From positions 1 through 8,297 of the forward strand of contig CAMWKX010000047.1 in assembly GCA_947174955.1 (NCBI GenBank): a DNA stretch of 8,297 bases, in the 5' to 3' direction. The notes beneath the pieces are model-generated. The model was not told the DNA's origin, searched no databases, and worked only from the letters and a program-made list of their open reading frames with translations. The position numbers and the translations under genes were made by a program. Below, in pieces: positions 1-6,265 of the stretch. The DNA is from an uncultured Clostridia bacterium (lineage in GTDB: Bacteria > Bacillota > Clostridia > Christensenellales > Borkfalkiaceae). Positions within the stretch are counted from its first letter, which is position 1. Each line of letters starts with the position of its first letter.

Positions 1-814
1 TTGCCTCTTCTACGGGCTCGCGCGCAAGTCCCTCGATCTGATAGAGGTTGACTATCTTGCCCGAAACCTTCATTTGCGGGTTGTTGTAGTTGGTTAAAAC
101 GACGGCTTGTCCCGCCTTGGCAACGCCGCGCTCTATTCTGCCTATGCCTATTCTGCCAACGTAATCGTTATAGTCGATGGACGAACACAGTATCTGCGTT
201 TCGCCCTCGGTATCCACTTCCATAGGCTTGATATGGCTCAGAATGGTTTCGAAAAGGGGAGTTAAATCTTTTCCGGGGGTATTTAAGTCCAAGGTAGCCG
301 TGCCGTCACGACCAGAACACCAAACGACTGGCGACATAAGTTGGTCGTCGGACGCGTCGAGTTCGAGCAACAATTCAAGAATTTCGTCCTGAACTTCGTT
401 CAATCTCGCGTCGGGGCGGTCGATTTTATTGACGACAATAATCAGTCTGTGCCCCATTTCGAGCGCCTTTTGCATAACGAAGCGGGTCTGGGGCATAGGT
501 CCTTCCGCCGCGTCGACGAGTACGAGAACGCCGTTGACCATCATCATTACGCGCTCTACCTCGCCCGAAAAGTCGGCGTGTCCCGGGGTGTCTACTACGT
601 TTATCTTAACGCCGTTGTAATGAAGCGACGTGTTCTTTGCAAGTATCGTAATTCCTCTCTCTCTTTCGATATCTCCGCTGTCCATAACCCTTTCTTCAAC
701 CGCCTGATTGTCGCGGAAGGTATGGCTCTGCTTTAACATTGCGTCGACAAGCGTTGTCTTGCCGTGATCTACGTGCGCGATTATCGCCACGTTTCTTAAA
801 TCTTCTCTCAACAT
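1..814 (-). CDS. typA: Ribosome-associated GTPase TypA/BipA, 3' end outside the window
   Basis: Translational GTPase related to EF-G and LepA that binds the ribosome and supports 50S assembly and stress or low-temperature growth (family knowledge). The visible part is 271 codons from an ATG at 814 and contains the whole G domain and most of domain 2. G1 is AHVDHGKT (residues 13-20), the switch region contains RERGITI (51-57), G3 is DTPGHADF (75-82), G4 is NKID (129-132) and G5 is the SGRDG segment (167-171). The domain 2 stretch DYNDYVGRIGIGRIERG (214-230) is typical of BipA and separates it from EF-G and LepA. The EF-G-like C-terminal domains lie beyond the left edge. An in-frame TAA two codons upstream fixes this ATG as the first possible start. 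The nearest purine-rich site, GAGG, is about 13 nt away, so initiation may be weak. It is the last visible gene of the operon, 28 nt after gpsA. Confidence 0.96.
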   Translation of the reverse strand, partial: MLREDLRNVAIIAHVDHGKTTLVDAMLKQSHTFRDNQAVEERVMDSGDIERERGITILAKNTSLHYNGVKINVVDTPGHADFSGEVERVMMMVNGVLVLVDAAEGPMPQTRFVMQKALEMGHRLIIVVNKIDRPDARLNEVQDEILELLLELDASDDQLMSPVVWCSGRDGTATLDLNTPGKDLTPLFETILSHIKPMEVDTEGETQILCSSIDYNDYVGRIGIGRIERGVAKAGQAVVLTNYNNPQMKVSGKIVNLYQIEGLAREPVEEA

Positions 815-842
815 AAATTAGTTTTTGCCTCGTATATATTAT

Positions 843-1832
843 TTAAAATTTGAATTCGCTTTTTATCTCTCTGTCAAAGAGCTTTAAAATGACGTGCATA
901 CAGTCGTGCTCGCTCTTGCCGAATTCGTCCGACTCGAAGCACGCCTCGTATACCGCGTTGGTCAGGGGCAGCTCGATGCCGTACTTGTCACCAAGCTCCT
1001 TCATCGCCTTTGCCGTCATTACGCCCTCGGCAAGCTTGCCGAAATGCTCGCCCTTTGCCATCATTTCGCCGTACATACGGTTGTGCGAATAGGGCGAAAA
1101 GAGCGTTGTTTCGTAATCGCCGAGGTGCGCCAGGCCGTACGCCGACATAGGATTGCCGCCCATCGCCTTGATAAGCTTTGCCACCTCGAACGCGCCGCGC
1201 GCCATCAGGGGACCCTTTAAGCTGGTGTATCCGCTTCCGTCCAGAACGCCCGCGGCTATGCCTAAAACGTTCTTTGCCGCCGCGCCGACTTCCGTTCCCA
1301 GAAGGTCGTTGCCGTAGTAAAAACGAATTAAGTTGGACTTAAAGCTTTCCGCGAGATATTTTTTCAGCTCGTCGTTTGTGCTGTCTATTATCATACAGTT
1401 GGGCACGCCCGCAGTGAATGCCTGAATGTGCCCGGGACCTACCCACACCGCAATTTTATCGGATTTAATGCCGCTGTCTGTGAGCACCTCGGAAAGGCGC
1501 TTGCCCGTGCTCTCCTCTATGCCCTTCATACACAGCACGAAGGTCTTGTCCGCCACGGGGTGTTTTATAACCTTTTGCATAAACTCGCGAAGCGCCTGCG
1601 AGGAAATCGAAATAATTATTACGTCGCTCTCTTTAAGCGCAAAGGCAAGGTCGGAGGTTAAATTTATGCTCTTGTCGAGCGCAACGTATTCGTTTTTGCC
1701 GTCGCGCTTTAAGATATCGTAAGCCTCTCTGCCCTCTTCGCCGTAGAGTATGACTTCATTTTTAAGGACGGTCGCCTGATACCACGCGATGAACGAGCCC
1801 CATCTGCCGCAACCTAAAACCGAAATTTTCAT
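843..1832 (-). CDS. gpsA: NAD(P)-dependent glycerol-3-phosphate dehydrogenase-like protein, divergent
   Basis: The family reduces dihydroxyacetone phosphate to sn-glycerol 3-phosphate, the backbone precursor of phospholipids, in the cytoplasm. The 329-residue length is normal. The N-terminal Rossmann fold begins with GCGRWG (7-12), a variant of GxGxWG. KG (103-104), the catalytic lysine in AAAKN (K187) and the LGDYETT segment (237-243) are all present. Two signatures deviate. The usual GPS-A-E motif reads GPGHIQAF (132-139). The usual S-R-N-R reads S-H-N-R (249-252), so the arginine corresponding to R269 of human GPD1, a substrate phosphate contact, is His250, while Asn251 is kept. I infer a diverged GpsA subfamily; a related dehydrogenase with another substrate is possible. 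AGAGG lies 5 nt before the ATG and the recR stop sits only 9 nt upstream, so the two are probably cotranscribed. Confidence 0.88.
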   Translation of the reverse strand: MKISVLGCGRWGSFIAWYQATVLKNEVILYGEEGREAYDILKRDGKNEYVALDKSINLTSDLAFALKESDVIIISISSQALREFMQKVIKHPVADKTFVLCMKGIEESTGKRLSEVLTDSGIKSDKIAVWVGPGHIQAFTAGVPNCMIIDSTNDELKKYLAESFKSNLIRFYYGNDLLGTEVGAAAKNVLGIAAGVLDGSGYTSLKGPLMARGAFEVAKLIKAMGGNPMSAYGLAHLGDYETTLFSPYSHNRMYGEMMAKGEHFGKLAEGVMTAKAMKELGDKYGIELPLTNAVYEACFESDEFGKSEHDCMHVILKLFDREIKSEFKF

Positions 1833-1841
1833 AATTACCTC

Positions 1842-2432
1842 TTAAATTTGTTTGCGCTCTATAAACGCGCGGGACAAAGTGACCTCGTCGGTGTACTCTA
1901 TTTCGCCGCCGATGGGTATGCCGTGCGCGAGCCTCGTGACGGTCACGCCCAAAGGCTTTAAAAGCTTGGCTATATACATTGCCGTCGCGTCGCCCTCAAC
2001 GTCGGGGTTGGTGGCGATTATCACTTCCGTAACTCCGCCGCCAACGCGCGCCAAAAGCTCTTTAATGCGGATATCGTTGGGACCTATTCCGTCCATAGGC
2101 GAGATTACGCCGTGCAGAACGTGGTAAACACCCTTATACTCGCGCAGTTTTTCAAGCGCGATTACGTCCTTGGGTTCCTTGACGACGCAGATTATATTGT
2201 GGTCGCGCTTTTTGCAGATGTCGCAGGTATCCTCTTCGGAAAAGTTGCCGCACACCGTGCAATAGCGCACCTTTTTTTTGCAGTCTAAAATGCTCTCGGC
2301 AAACTGCCTTGCCTCCTCGGGCGACATATCTATGATTTTATAGGCGTACCTTTGCGCCGTCTTTTTGCCGACTCCGGGCAGCTTTGTAAACTGGTTAATC
2401 AGCTTTCCGATAGGCTCGATAAACGTATCCAT
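1842..2432 (-). CDS. recR: Recombination mediator RecR
   Basis: RecR works with RecO (and RecF) to load RecA on gapped single-stranded DNA during recombinational repair; it forms a ring that clamps DNA (family knowledge). The 196-residue protein has normal length and full architecture. A helix-hairpin-helix region contains LPGVGKKTAQR (18-28). A four-cysteine zinc finger uses C58, C61, C70 and C73. A Toprim domain follows, starting at ICVVKEPKDV (81-90) and including SPMDGIGPNDI (111-121) and ATNPDVEGDAT (140-150). The C-terminal AHGIPIGGEIEY (169-180) is the RecR signature. The ATG overlaps the ebfC stop by one base (TAATG), a classic translational-coupling junction. dnaX-ebfC-recR is a conserved order in many bacteria. 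In B. subtilis yaaL and bofA follow; here gpsA follows directly. Confidence 0.98.
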   Translation of the reverse strand: MDTFIEPIGKLINQFTKLPGVGKKTAQRYAYKIIDMSPEEARQFAESILDCKKKVRYCTVCGNFSEEDTCDICKKRDHNIICVVKEPKDVIALEKLREYKGVYHVLHGVISPMDGIGPNDIRIKELLARVGGGVTEVIIATNPDVEGDATAMYIAKLLKPLGVTVTRLAHGIPIGGEIEYTDEVTLSRAFIERKQI

Positions 2433-2794
2433 TACAACAATCCGTTAAGACCGCTCATTCCGCCGAGAGGGCCCATCTTTTCTTCGTAAGCCGCGTCCGC
2501 CTTCTTATAGCCGTCGTTGATTGCCGCCATTATAAGGTCTTCAAGCATTTCGACGTCGTCCTCGTCGGACAAATCGACCATTTCGGAAATCTTACTGCCG
2601 AACTCGATGCCGTTTATTACCTTCTTGCCGTTCATATAGACAACAACCGTTTCGTCGCCCTCTTCGCCGCCGCCCGAAAATCCGAGCACTTCCATTTCGT
2701 CGAGCTCCGCTTCGGCTTTCTGCATTTGCTCCTGTATCTTCTGAGCCTGCTTCATCATATTCTGCATTCCGCCGTTACCGCCTCTGTATGCCAT
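2432..2794 (-). CDS. ebfC: YbaB/EbfC family nucleoid-associated protein
   Basis: Small dimeric DNA-binding protein of the YbaB/EbfC family, thought to bind DNA with little sequence specificity and shape the nucleoid; its placement between dnaX and recR is highly conserved. The 120 residues start with a Gly/Met/Asn-rich tip and NMMKQAQKIQEQMQKAEAEL (12-31), the amphipathic first helix typical of the family. A central beta region follows, with VVVYMNGKKV around 50-59. The C-terminal helix begins near EDDVEMLEDLI and continues through AAINDGYKKA, ending in a Gly/Met-rich tail. GGAGG at 2807-2803 lies 8 nt before the ATG and is the strongest Shine-Dalgarno in the operon, which fits a need for much more of this abundant protein than of its neighbours. 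The stop overlaps the recR start by one base. Confidence 0.96.
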   Translation of the reverse strand: MAYRGGNGGMQNMMKQAQKIQEQMQKAEAELDEMEVLGFSGGGEEGDETVVVYMNGKKVINGIEFGSKISEMVDLSDEDDVEMLEDLIMAAINDGYKKADAAYEEKMGPLGGMSGLNGLL

Positions 2795-2812
2795 AATTAA
2801 AACCTCCGAAAT

Positions 2813-4528
2813 TTATTTAATCTGAATATCCGTGCCTTTGAAATTGTCCCTTAATTCGCCGATTGCCTTTTCGTACTTATCCTCGCCCTTGGGCTTTAAG
2901 CGTATATCGAACGAGAATACCCCGAGCGACTGCAACGCCTCGGCTATGAACTGCTTGTTGTCCTCGCGCGAAAGCGAACGGTACACCGCCTCGACCGTAG
3001 TCAACAGCACGAACGTGTCGCCTTCGAAAAAGCTCTCCAAATCCATACACAGTGTGAAAAGCACCGCGTTGCGCCGCGTTGTGCGGAATAACTTTATAAA
3101 TCTGCCGAACAGCGTAGCCTTATCCCTTTCCGAAAGCGAACCCACCTGCGCTGGTGCGGAAACCGTCGGCTGCTCGAAAAGCGTGCTCTGCTCCTCCGCC
3201 GCCTTTACGGGCGCGCCGTCGAACGGCGAGAAGCTTTCGACCTCTTCAACAACCGCGGGCTTAGCCTTTGGCGCGGGTTTTTCCTCGACCGCGGGAATTG
3301 CTTCCACGGGCGGTCTTTTTTCGCTCGGCGCTGGCATCGGCGCAGGCGCAGGGCGGCTTTCGATTTTCACCTTTACCCCGTCGGCAACCTGTTTTTCCAG
3401 CTTTTCGATGCGGGCGAGCAACGCCTCGATGTCGTAGTCCGCGCTGGGCATAGCCGCTTTAATAAGCGCGGCTTCCAAAGTAATTCTGCCGTCCACGGCG
3501 TAGCGCAAGTCACCCTCGCACTTTGCCAAAATTTCGGTCGTGCGCAGGATTGTATGCCCCTCCGCGCCGTCCGCAATCTGCTTTAATTTTTCGTATTTAT
3601 CGCTCGGCAGATTGATTATTTCCGCTGCGTTGCGGCACATTTTCACCACCGCGAGATTGTTCATAAACGACAGCAAGTCGCGAAGGAGCACTCCCACGCC
3701 CTTGCCCGTTGCAAGCACGCTTTCGGTTGCCGTCAGCGTTTCGCCGCCGTTATGCGACATAATTGCTTCCGCGATTTCCGCAACCGCAAAGAAGTCGGCT
3801 TTGCCCAAAACCTTGTTTACGTCGTCGTAGGTAAGCTTGCCCTGCGAATATGACGCGCACATATCGGCTATCGAAAGACTGTCGCGCGCACTGCCGTTTC
3901 CCGCACGCGCTATCGCCGCAACCGCCTCGTCCTCGTAAGTTTTGCCCGTCTGGTCGTAAACGCTCTTAACAAGCTTTTCGAGGTCGGGCTGTGGAATGAG
4001 TTTGAAGTCGAAGCGCATACAGCGCGAAAGAATTGTTGCGGGGATTTTCTGCGGCTCGGTTGTCGCAAGAATGAACACCGCGTGTGCGGGCGGTTCTTCC
4101 AGCGTTTTCAACACCGCGTTGAACGCCGACTGAGTGAGCATATGCACTTCGTCTATGATATAAACTTTATACTTGCCGTTTACTGGGGGATACTGCACCT
4201 TTTCGCGGATGTCGCGCATTTCGTCCACGCCGTTGTTCGACGCCGCGTCGATTTCGGAAATATCGAGAGCCGCGCCGCTTGCCAGTGCCTTACACGTTGC
4301 GCATTTGCCGCAGGGCGAGCCGTTCACGGGGCTTTCGCAGTTAATGGCTTTGGCGAAAATCTTGGCGAGCGTGGTTTTGCCCGTGCCGCGCGGTCCGCAG
4401 AAAAGATAGGCGTGACCGATTTTGCCCGTCTCTATCTGGTTTGTCAGTATCTTTACTATATGCTCCTGCCTGACTACGCTGTCAAACGTCGTCGGGCGGA
4501 AGGTGCGGTAAAATGCAAGATAGCTCAT
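2813..4528 (-). CDS. dnaX: DNA polymerase III subunit gamma/tau (clamp-loader ATPase)
   Basis: Motor subunit of the clamp loader that opens and loads the beta sliding clamp; the tau form also links polymerase cores and helicase (family knowledge). The 571 residues show domain I with Walker A GPRGTGKT (45-52), a zinc module with C64, C73, C76 and C79, Walker B IIDEVH (124-129), sensor 1 ATTEP (155-159), the SRC arginine-finger motif (168-170) and sensor 2 around GSARDS (212-217). The domain III collar follows. A Pro/Ala/Glu-rich linker spans about 392-465, and a tau-specific C-terminal domain runs from about 466 to the end. AAGGGG lies about 6 nt before the ATG, and its first bases overlap the TAA of the sigma-factor gene. 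The linker coding region holds an A6G run and hairpin that could produce a shorter form (see the entry at 3261-3321). Confidence 0.98.
   Translation of the reverse strand: MSYLAFYRTFRPTTFDSVVRQEHIVKILTNQIETGKIGHAYLFCGPRGTGKTTLAKIFAKAINCESPVNGSPCGKCATCKALASGAALDISEIDAASNNGVDEMRDIREKVQYPPVNGKYKVYIIDEVHMLTQSAFNAVLKTLEEPPAHAVFILATTEPQKIPATILSRCMRFDFKLIPQPDLEKLVKSVYDQTGKTYEDEAVAAIARAGNGSARDSLSIADMCASYSQGKLTYDDVNKVLGKADFFAVAEIAEAIMSHNGGETLTATESVLATGKGVGVLLRDLLSFMNNLAVVKMCRNAAEIINLPSDKYEKLKQIADGAEGHTILRTTEILAKCEGDLRYAVDGRITLEAALIKAAMPSADYDIEALLARIEKLEKQVADGVKVKIESRPAPAPMPAPSEKRPPVEAIPAVEEKPAPKAKPAVVEEVESFSPFDGAPVKAAEEQSTLFEQPTVSAPAQVGSLSERDKATLFGRFIKLFRTTRRNAVLFTLCMDLESFFEGDTFVLLTTVEAVYRSLSREDNKQFIAEALQSLGVFSFDIRLKPKGEDKYEKAIGELRDNFKGTDIQIK
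3261..3321 (-). promoter_or_regulatory. Candidate -1 frameshift signal inside dnaX
   Basis: On the dnaX mRNA strand an AAAAAAG run (3321-3315) lies in codons 403-405, read GAA AAA AGA. It is followed at once by an inverted repeat. The outer stem GACCGC (3315-3310) pairs with GCGGTC (3292-3287). The inner stem GGAA (3305-3302) pairs with TTCC (3297-3294) across a GCAA tetraloop of GNRA type. A -1 shift at the run adds 18 basic residues and meets TAA at 3263-3261, giving a product of about 422 residues. This ends in the linker, much like the E. coli gamma form. Weak points: the zero-frame phase differs from the E. coli A AAA AAG phase, so only the P-site lysine tRNA would re-pair perfectly; the stem starts with no spacer; and I see no upstream Shine-Dalgarno-like stimulator. 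Confidence 0.35.
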
Positions 4529-4539
4529 TGCGTACCCCT

Positions 4540-5094
4540 TTATCTCGTCAATATGCCCACGAGCTTGTGCTTTGCGCGCACGAGCGCGTTGTCCGTCTGT
4601 TTATAAGTTTTATTTAGCGCGGAACATATTTCCGCCATACTTGCACCGTCGATATACATACATATCGCCTTATATTCGAGCGGCGACAGCGCGCCTTTAA
4701 TCTTTCTGAAAAACTCGCTCGCCGCCTCGCTGCCTATCAGCAGTTCTTCGGGGCTGAATGAGTTTTCCGCGCCGCCCTCTTTCAGTTCGTTAAAAGGCGT
4801 GCTTGCGTTAAGCGCACTATTCTTGTCGGCGCACGATTTTTTCACCGCGTCGAGTATGCGATTGCGTATGCACGCGTGCGCGTACGGAGAAAAGCCGCTC
4901 GCGCCCTCGAAGGAAATCATTGCGGAATACAGTCCGCACATACCTTCCTGCACCAGATCTTCGGTATCTCCGCCCGCCAGGAAAAATCTGCGGGCAACCG
5001 AAAGCACGCTGTTTTTATAGCGGACAAGCACTTCTTCGCCCGCCTTTTTATCGCCCGCGCGAAACCGCGCGACCAGTTCTTCGTCGCTTATCAT
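4540..5094 (-). CDS. sigH: SigH-like sigma-70 family RNA polymerase sigma factor
   Basis: Sigma factor that directs RNA polymerase to a specific promoter class; SigH of B. subtilis drives transition-phase and early sporulation genes. The 184 residues carry region 2 with DEELVARFRAGD near the N-terminus and the core-binding helix DTEDLVQEGMCGLYSAMISF (43-62), which closely resembles SigH. Region 2.3/2.4 follows through YAHACIRNRILDAVKK (71-86). After a linker with SPEELLIGSE, region 4 (about 132-182) has LSPLEYKAICMYIDGASMAE and a recognition helix around NKTYKQTDNALVRAKHKL (161-178), the same layout as SigH. It is somewhat shorter than the roughly 218-residue Bacillus protein. The position directly after rlmB supports the SigH assignment. 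The ATG follows the rlmB stop with no gap (TAAATG), and the best AAGG is about 13 nt away, so translational coupling is likely. Whether it controls sporulation here is unknown. Confidence 0.82.
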   Translation of the reverse strand: MISDEELVARFRAGDKKAGEEVLVRYKNSVLSVARRFFLAGGDTEDLVQEGMCGLYSAMISFEGASGFSPYAHACIRNRILDAVKKSCADKNSALNASTPFNELKEGGAENSFSPEELLIGSEAASEFFRKIKGALSPLEYKAICMYIDGASMAEICSALNKTYKQTDNALVRAKHKLVGILTR

Positions 5095-5811
5095 TTAGCC
5101 GCGCCTGCACCTTAAAACTTCGTATGCGGCAATGCCCAGAGCAACCGATGCATTCAGCGAATTGACCTTGCCCTTCATAGGAAGCGATACGACGAAATCG
5201 CACTTTTCGCGCGTGAGCTTTTTAACGCCGCTGTCCTCGCCGCCGATGACTAACGCCACGTTGCCGTTAAAGTCCGCCTTGTAAATGTCCGTGCCGTCCG
5301 CTTCCAAAGCGTACAGCCAGTAACCGTTCTTTTTGAGTTCGTCCACCGCGCGGTTTAACGAGTTGACTTTCGCCACCTTTACGTGATTGGCAGCGCCCGC
5401 GGATATGCGCACTACCGCCTCGGTAACGCTTGCCGAATTGGTCGACTGAATAACTACTCCGTCCGCGCCCGCGCACTCTGCAACCCTTATAATCGAGCCG
5501 AGATTGTGCACGTCCTCTATGCAGTCGCAGAGTATGATAAAGCCGCCGTTTTCGCCCTTTGCCCCCATAATATCCTGCAACGAACAGTATTTATAGTCGG
5601 AAGAAAAGGCGATACAGCCCTGATGTCTGCCGCTCTCGCTCTCTTTATCCAGAACGCGCCTTTCAACAAACTGAACGCGCACGCCTTTTTCGCGCGCCAT
5701 AGCGAAAATTCTGCCCAAAGAACCCTGCGCGTCCTTTTCGAGCAATATTTTTTCGATTGTCTTATCCGTCTTTAAAAGTTCCAAGACGGCGTTTCTGCCC
5801 TCGGTTTTCAT
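5095..5811 (-). CDS. rlmB: RlmB/TrmH-type SPOUT RNA 2'-O-methyltransferase
   Basis: SPOUT-class, AdoMet-dependent enzyme that 2'-O-methylates RNA ribose; RlmB modifies a guanosine of 23S rRNA, and the Firmicutes paralogue next to sigH is annotated RlmB/YacO. The exact target here is inferred. The 238 residues start with the short RNA-binding substrate domain (EGRNAVLELL, 4-13). The catalytic domain then shows motif 1 with HNLGSIIR (102-109), motif 2 VIGGEDSG (188-195) and motif 3 LPMKGKVNSLNASVALGI (210-227), which forms the trefoil knot. The order mrnC-rlmB-sigH is conserved in Firmicutes. Its ATG overlaps the mrnC stop (ATGA, 4 bases) and its TAA abuts the sigma-factor ATG. The yacP gene found between rlmB and sigH in B. 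subtilis is absent. Confidence 0.93.
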   Translation of the reverse strand: MKTEGRNAVLELLKTDKTIEKILLEKDAQGSLGRIFAMAREKGVRVQFVERRVLDKESESGRHQGCIAFSSDYKYCSLQDIMGAKGENGGFIILCDCIEDVHNLGSIIRVAECAGADGVVIQSTNSASVTEAVVRISAGAANHVKVAKVNSLNRAVDELKKNGYWLYALEADGTDIYKADFNGNVALVIGGEDSGVKKLTREKCDFVVSLPMKGKVNSLNASVALGIAAYEVLRCRRG

Positions 5812-6203
5812 TGGTTACCACCCTCTATCAGCTGCGCAATTCTGTCGTACTCGCCCGTGAGATATAAAAAACCCAACACCGCCTCGAACCCCGTAGAACG
5901 GTTGTAGTCGGCAACCGACGCGCTCTTGGATTTAGTGCTCTTTTTCGCGTTGCGCCCGCGGTGAAAAATATCCTCTTCCTCTTCGGTGAACATACTCTCT
6001 ATCTTAAATAAAAGCTCGCTCTGCCCCTTTGCGGAAACCGCTTCGGTCGTGTGCTTTTGCAGTTCGATGAGCTTATCGTCGCACTTTAAAACTTCGCGCT
6101 CGCGGATATACAGCGAGTACACCGCGTCGCCCACGAAAGCGAGCGTAACGGGGCTTATCTGCCTCGCCTTCTCTTTACTTATTTTAGTAAACAAATCAAA
6201 CAT
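5808..6203 (-). CDS. mrnC: Mini-ribonuclease 3 (Mini-III)
   Basis: Dimeric RNase III-like nuclease without a double-stranded RNA-binding domain; in B. subtilis it matures 23S rRNA ends. The 131 residues match the family length. The catalytic Asp lies in AFVGDAVYSLYIRE (22-35, D26), the RGRNAK segment is at 82-87, and the second acidic site is in YNRSTGFEAVLGFLYL (100-115, E107). Family members begin about 15-20 residues before the GDA motif, which supports this ATG. No Shine-Dalgarno precedes it, because the likely promoter is so close that the leader would be only about 7-12 nt. It is the first gene of the operon and overlaps rlmB by 4 nt. cysS, which commonly precedes mrnC in Firmicutes, is replaced by the divergent amidase gene. 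Confidence 0.95.
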   Translation of the reverse strand: MFDLFTKISKEKARQISPVTLAFVGDAVYSLYIREREVLKCDDKLIELQKHTTEAVSAKGQSELLFKIESMFTEEEEDIFHRGRNAKKSTKSKSASVADYNRSTGFEAVLGFLYLTGEYDRIAQLIEGGNQ

Positions 6204-6217
6204 AGTTATACAGTTTA

Positions 6218-6246
6218 ATTATAACACCGTGGTATAAAAAAATCAA
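6218..6246 (-). promoter_or_regulatory. Sigma-A-type promoter of the mrnC-typA operon
   Basis: On the minus strand TTGATT (6246-6241) and a perfect TATAAT (6223-6218) are separated by exactly 17 nt, the optimal spacing for a housekeeping sigma factor. Transcription would begin near 6216-6211, only 7-12 nt before the mrnC ATG at 6203. The leader sequence has no Shine-Dalgarno. I see no other promoter or terminator down to typA, so this is the best candidate for driving the whole operon, including the sigma-factor and clamp-loader genes. Confidence 0.75.
6233..6238 (+). promoter_or_regulatory. Weak possible -10 element for the amidase gene
   Basis: TATAAA lies 27 nt before the GTG at 6266 and is the only reasonable -10 candidate on the plus strand in this gap. 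No hexamer at 16-18 nt upstream resembles TTGACA, and I could not match a sporulation sigma consensus (SigE or SigG type) convincingly. The site falls between the -35 and -10 of the divergent mrnC promoter, so occupancy of the two would be mutually exclusive if both are used. Treat as tentative. Confidence 0.25.
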
Positions 6247-6265
6247 CTTTTCAATAGTATATAGC

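Noticed and set aside
81..90. RecR Toprim acidic position reading Lys (VVKEP) as a disabling change (residues 84-86)
   Set aside because: This position varies among RecR proteins (B. subtilis RecR, as I recall it, also lacks Glu there), while the adjacent Glu and the P-x-D of the motif are kept. It is unlikely to be significant. The range given is residue numbering of RecR, not bases.
177..736. Overlapping plus-strand open frames opposite typA
   Set aside because: They are shadows of the conserved GTPase domain on the other strand. Their translations have no domain features.
3274..3284. Second A run in dnaX (GAGGAAAAAC) as a slippery site
   Set aside because: It has only five As in GAG GAA AAA CCC, which does not allow good re-pairing after a -1 step, and I saw no adjacent hairpin.
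2832..3437. 201-codon open frame on the plus strand opposite dnaX
   Set aside because: It lies wholly antisense to a clearly conserved dnaX C-terminal region. The translation is low-complexity Ser/Ala/Thr/Gly with no family motif. It arises from the codon bias of dnaX.
4082..4606. 174-codon open frame on the plus strand opposite the 5' half of dnaX
   Set aside because: It is antisense to the Walker A, zinc and Walker B coding region and to the sigma-factor end, with no recognisable motif and no Shine-Dalgarno worth noting.
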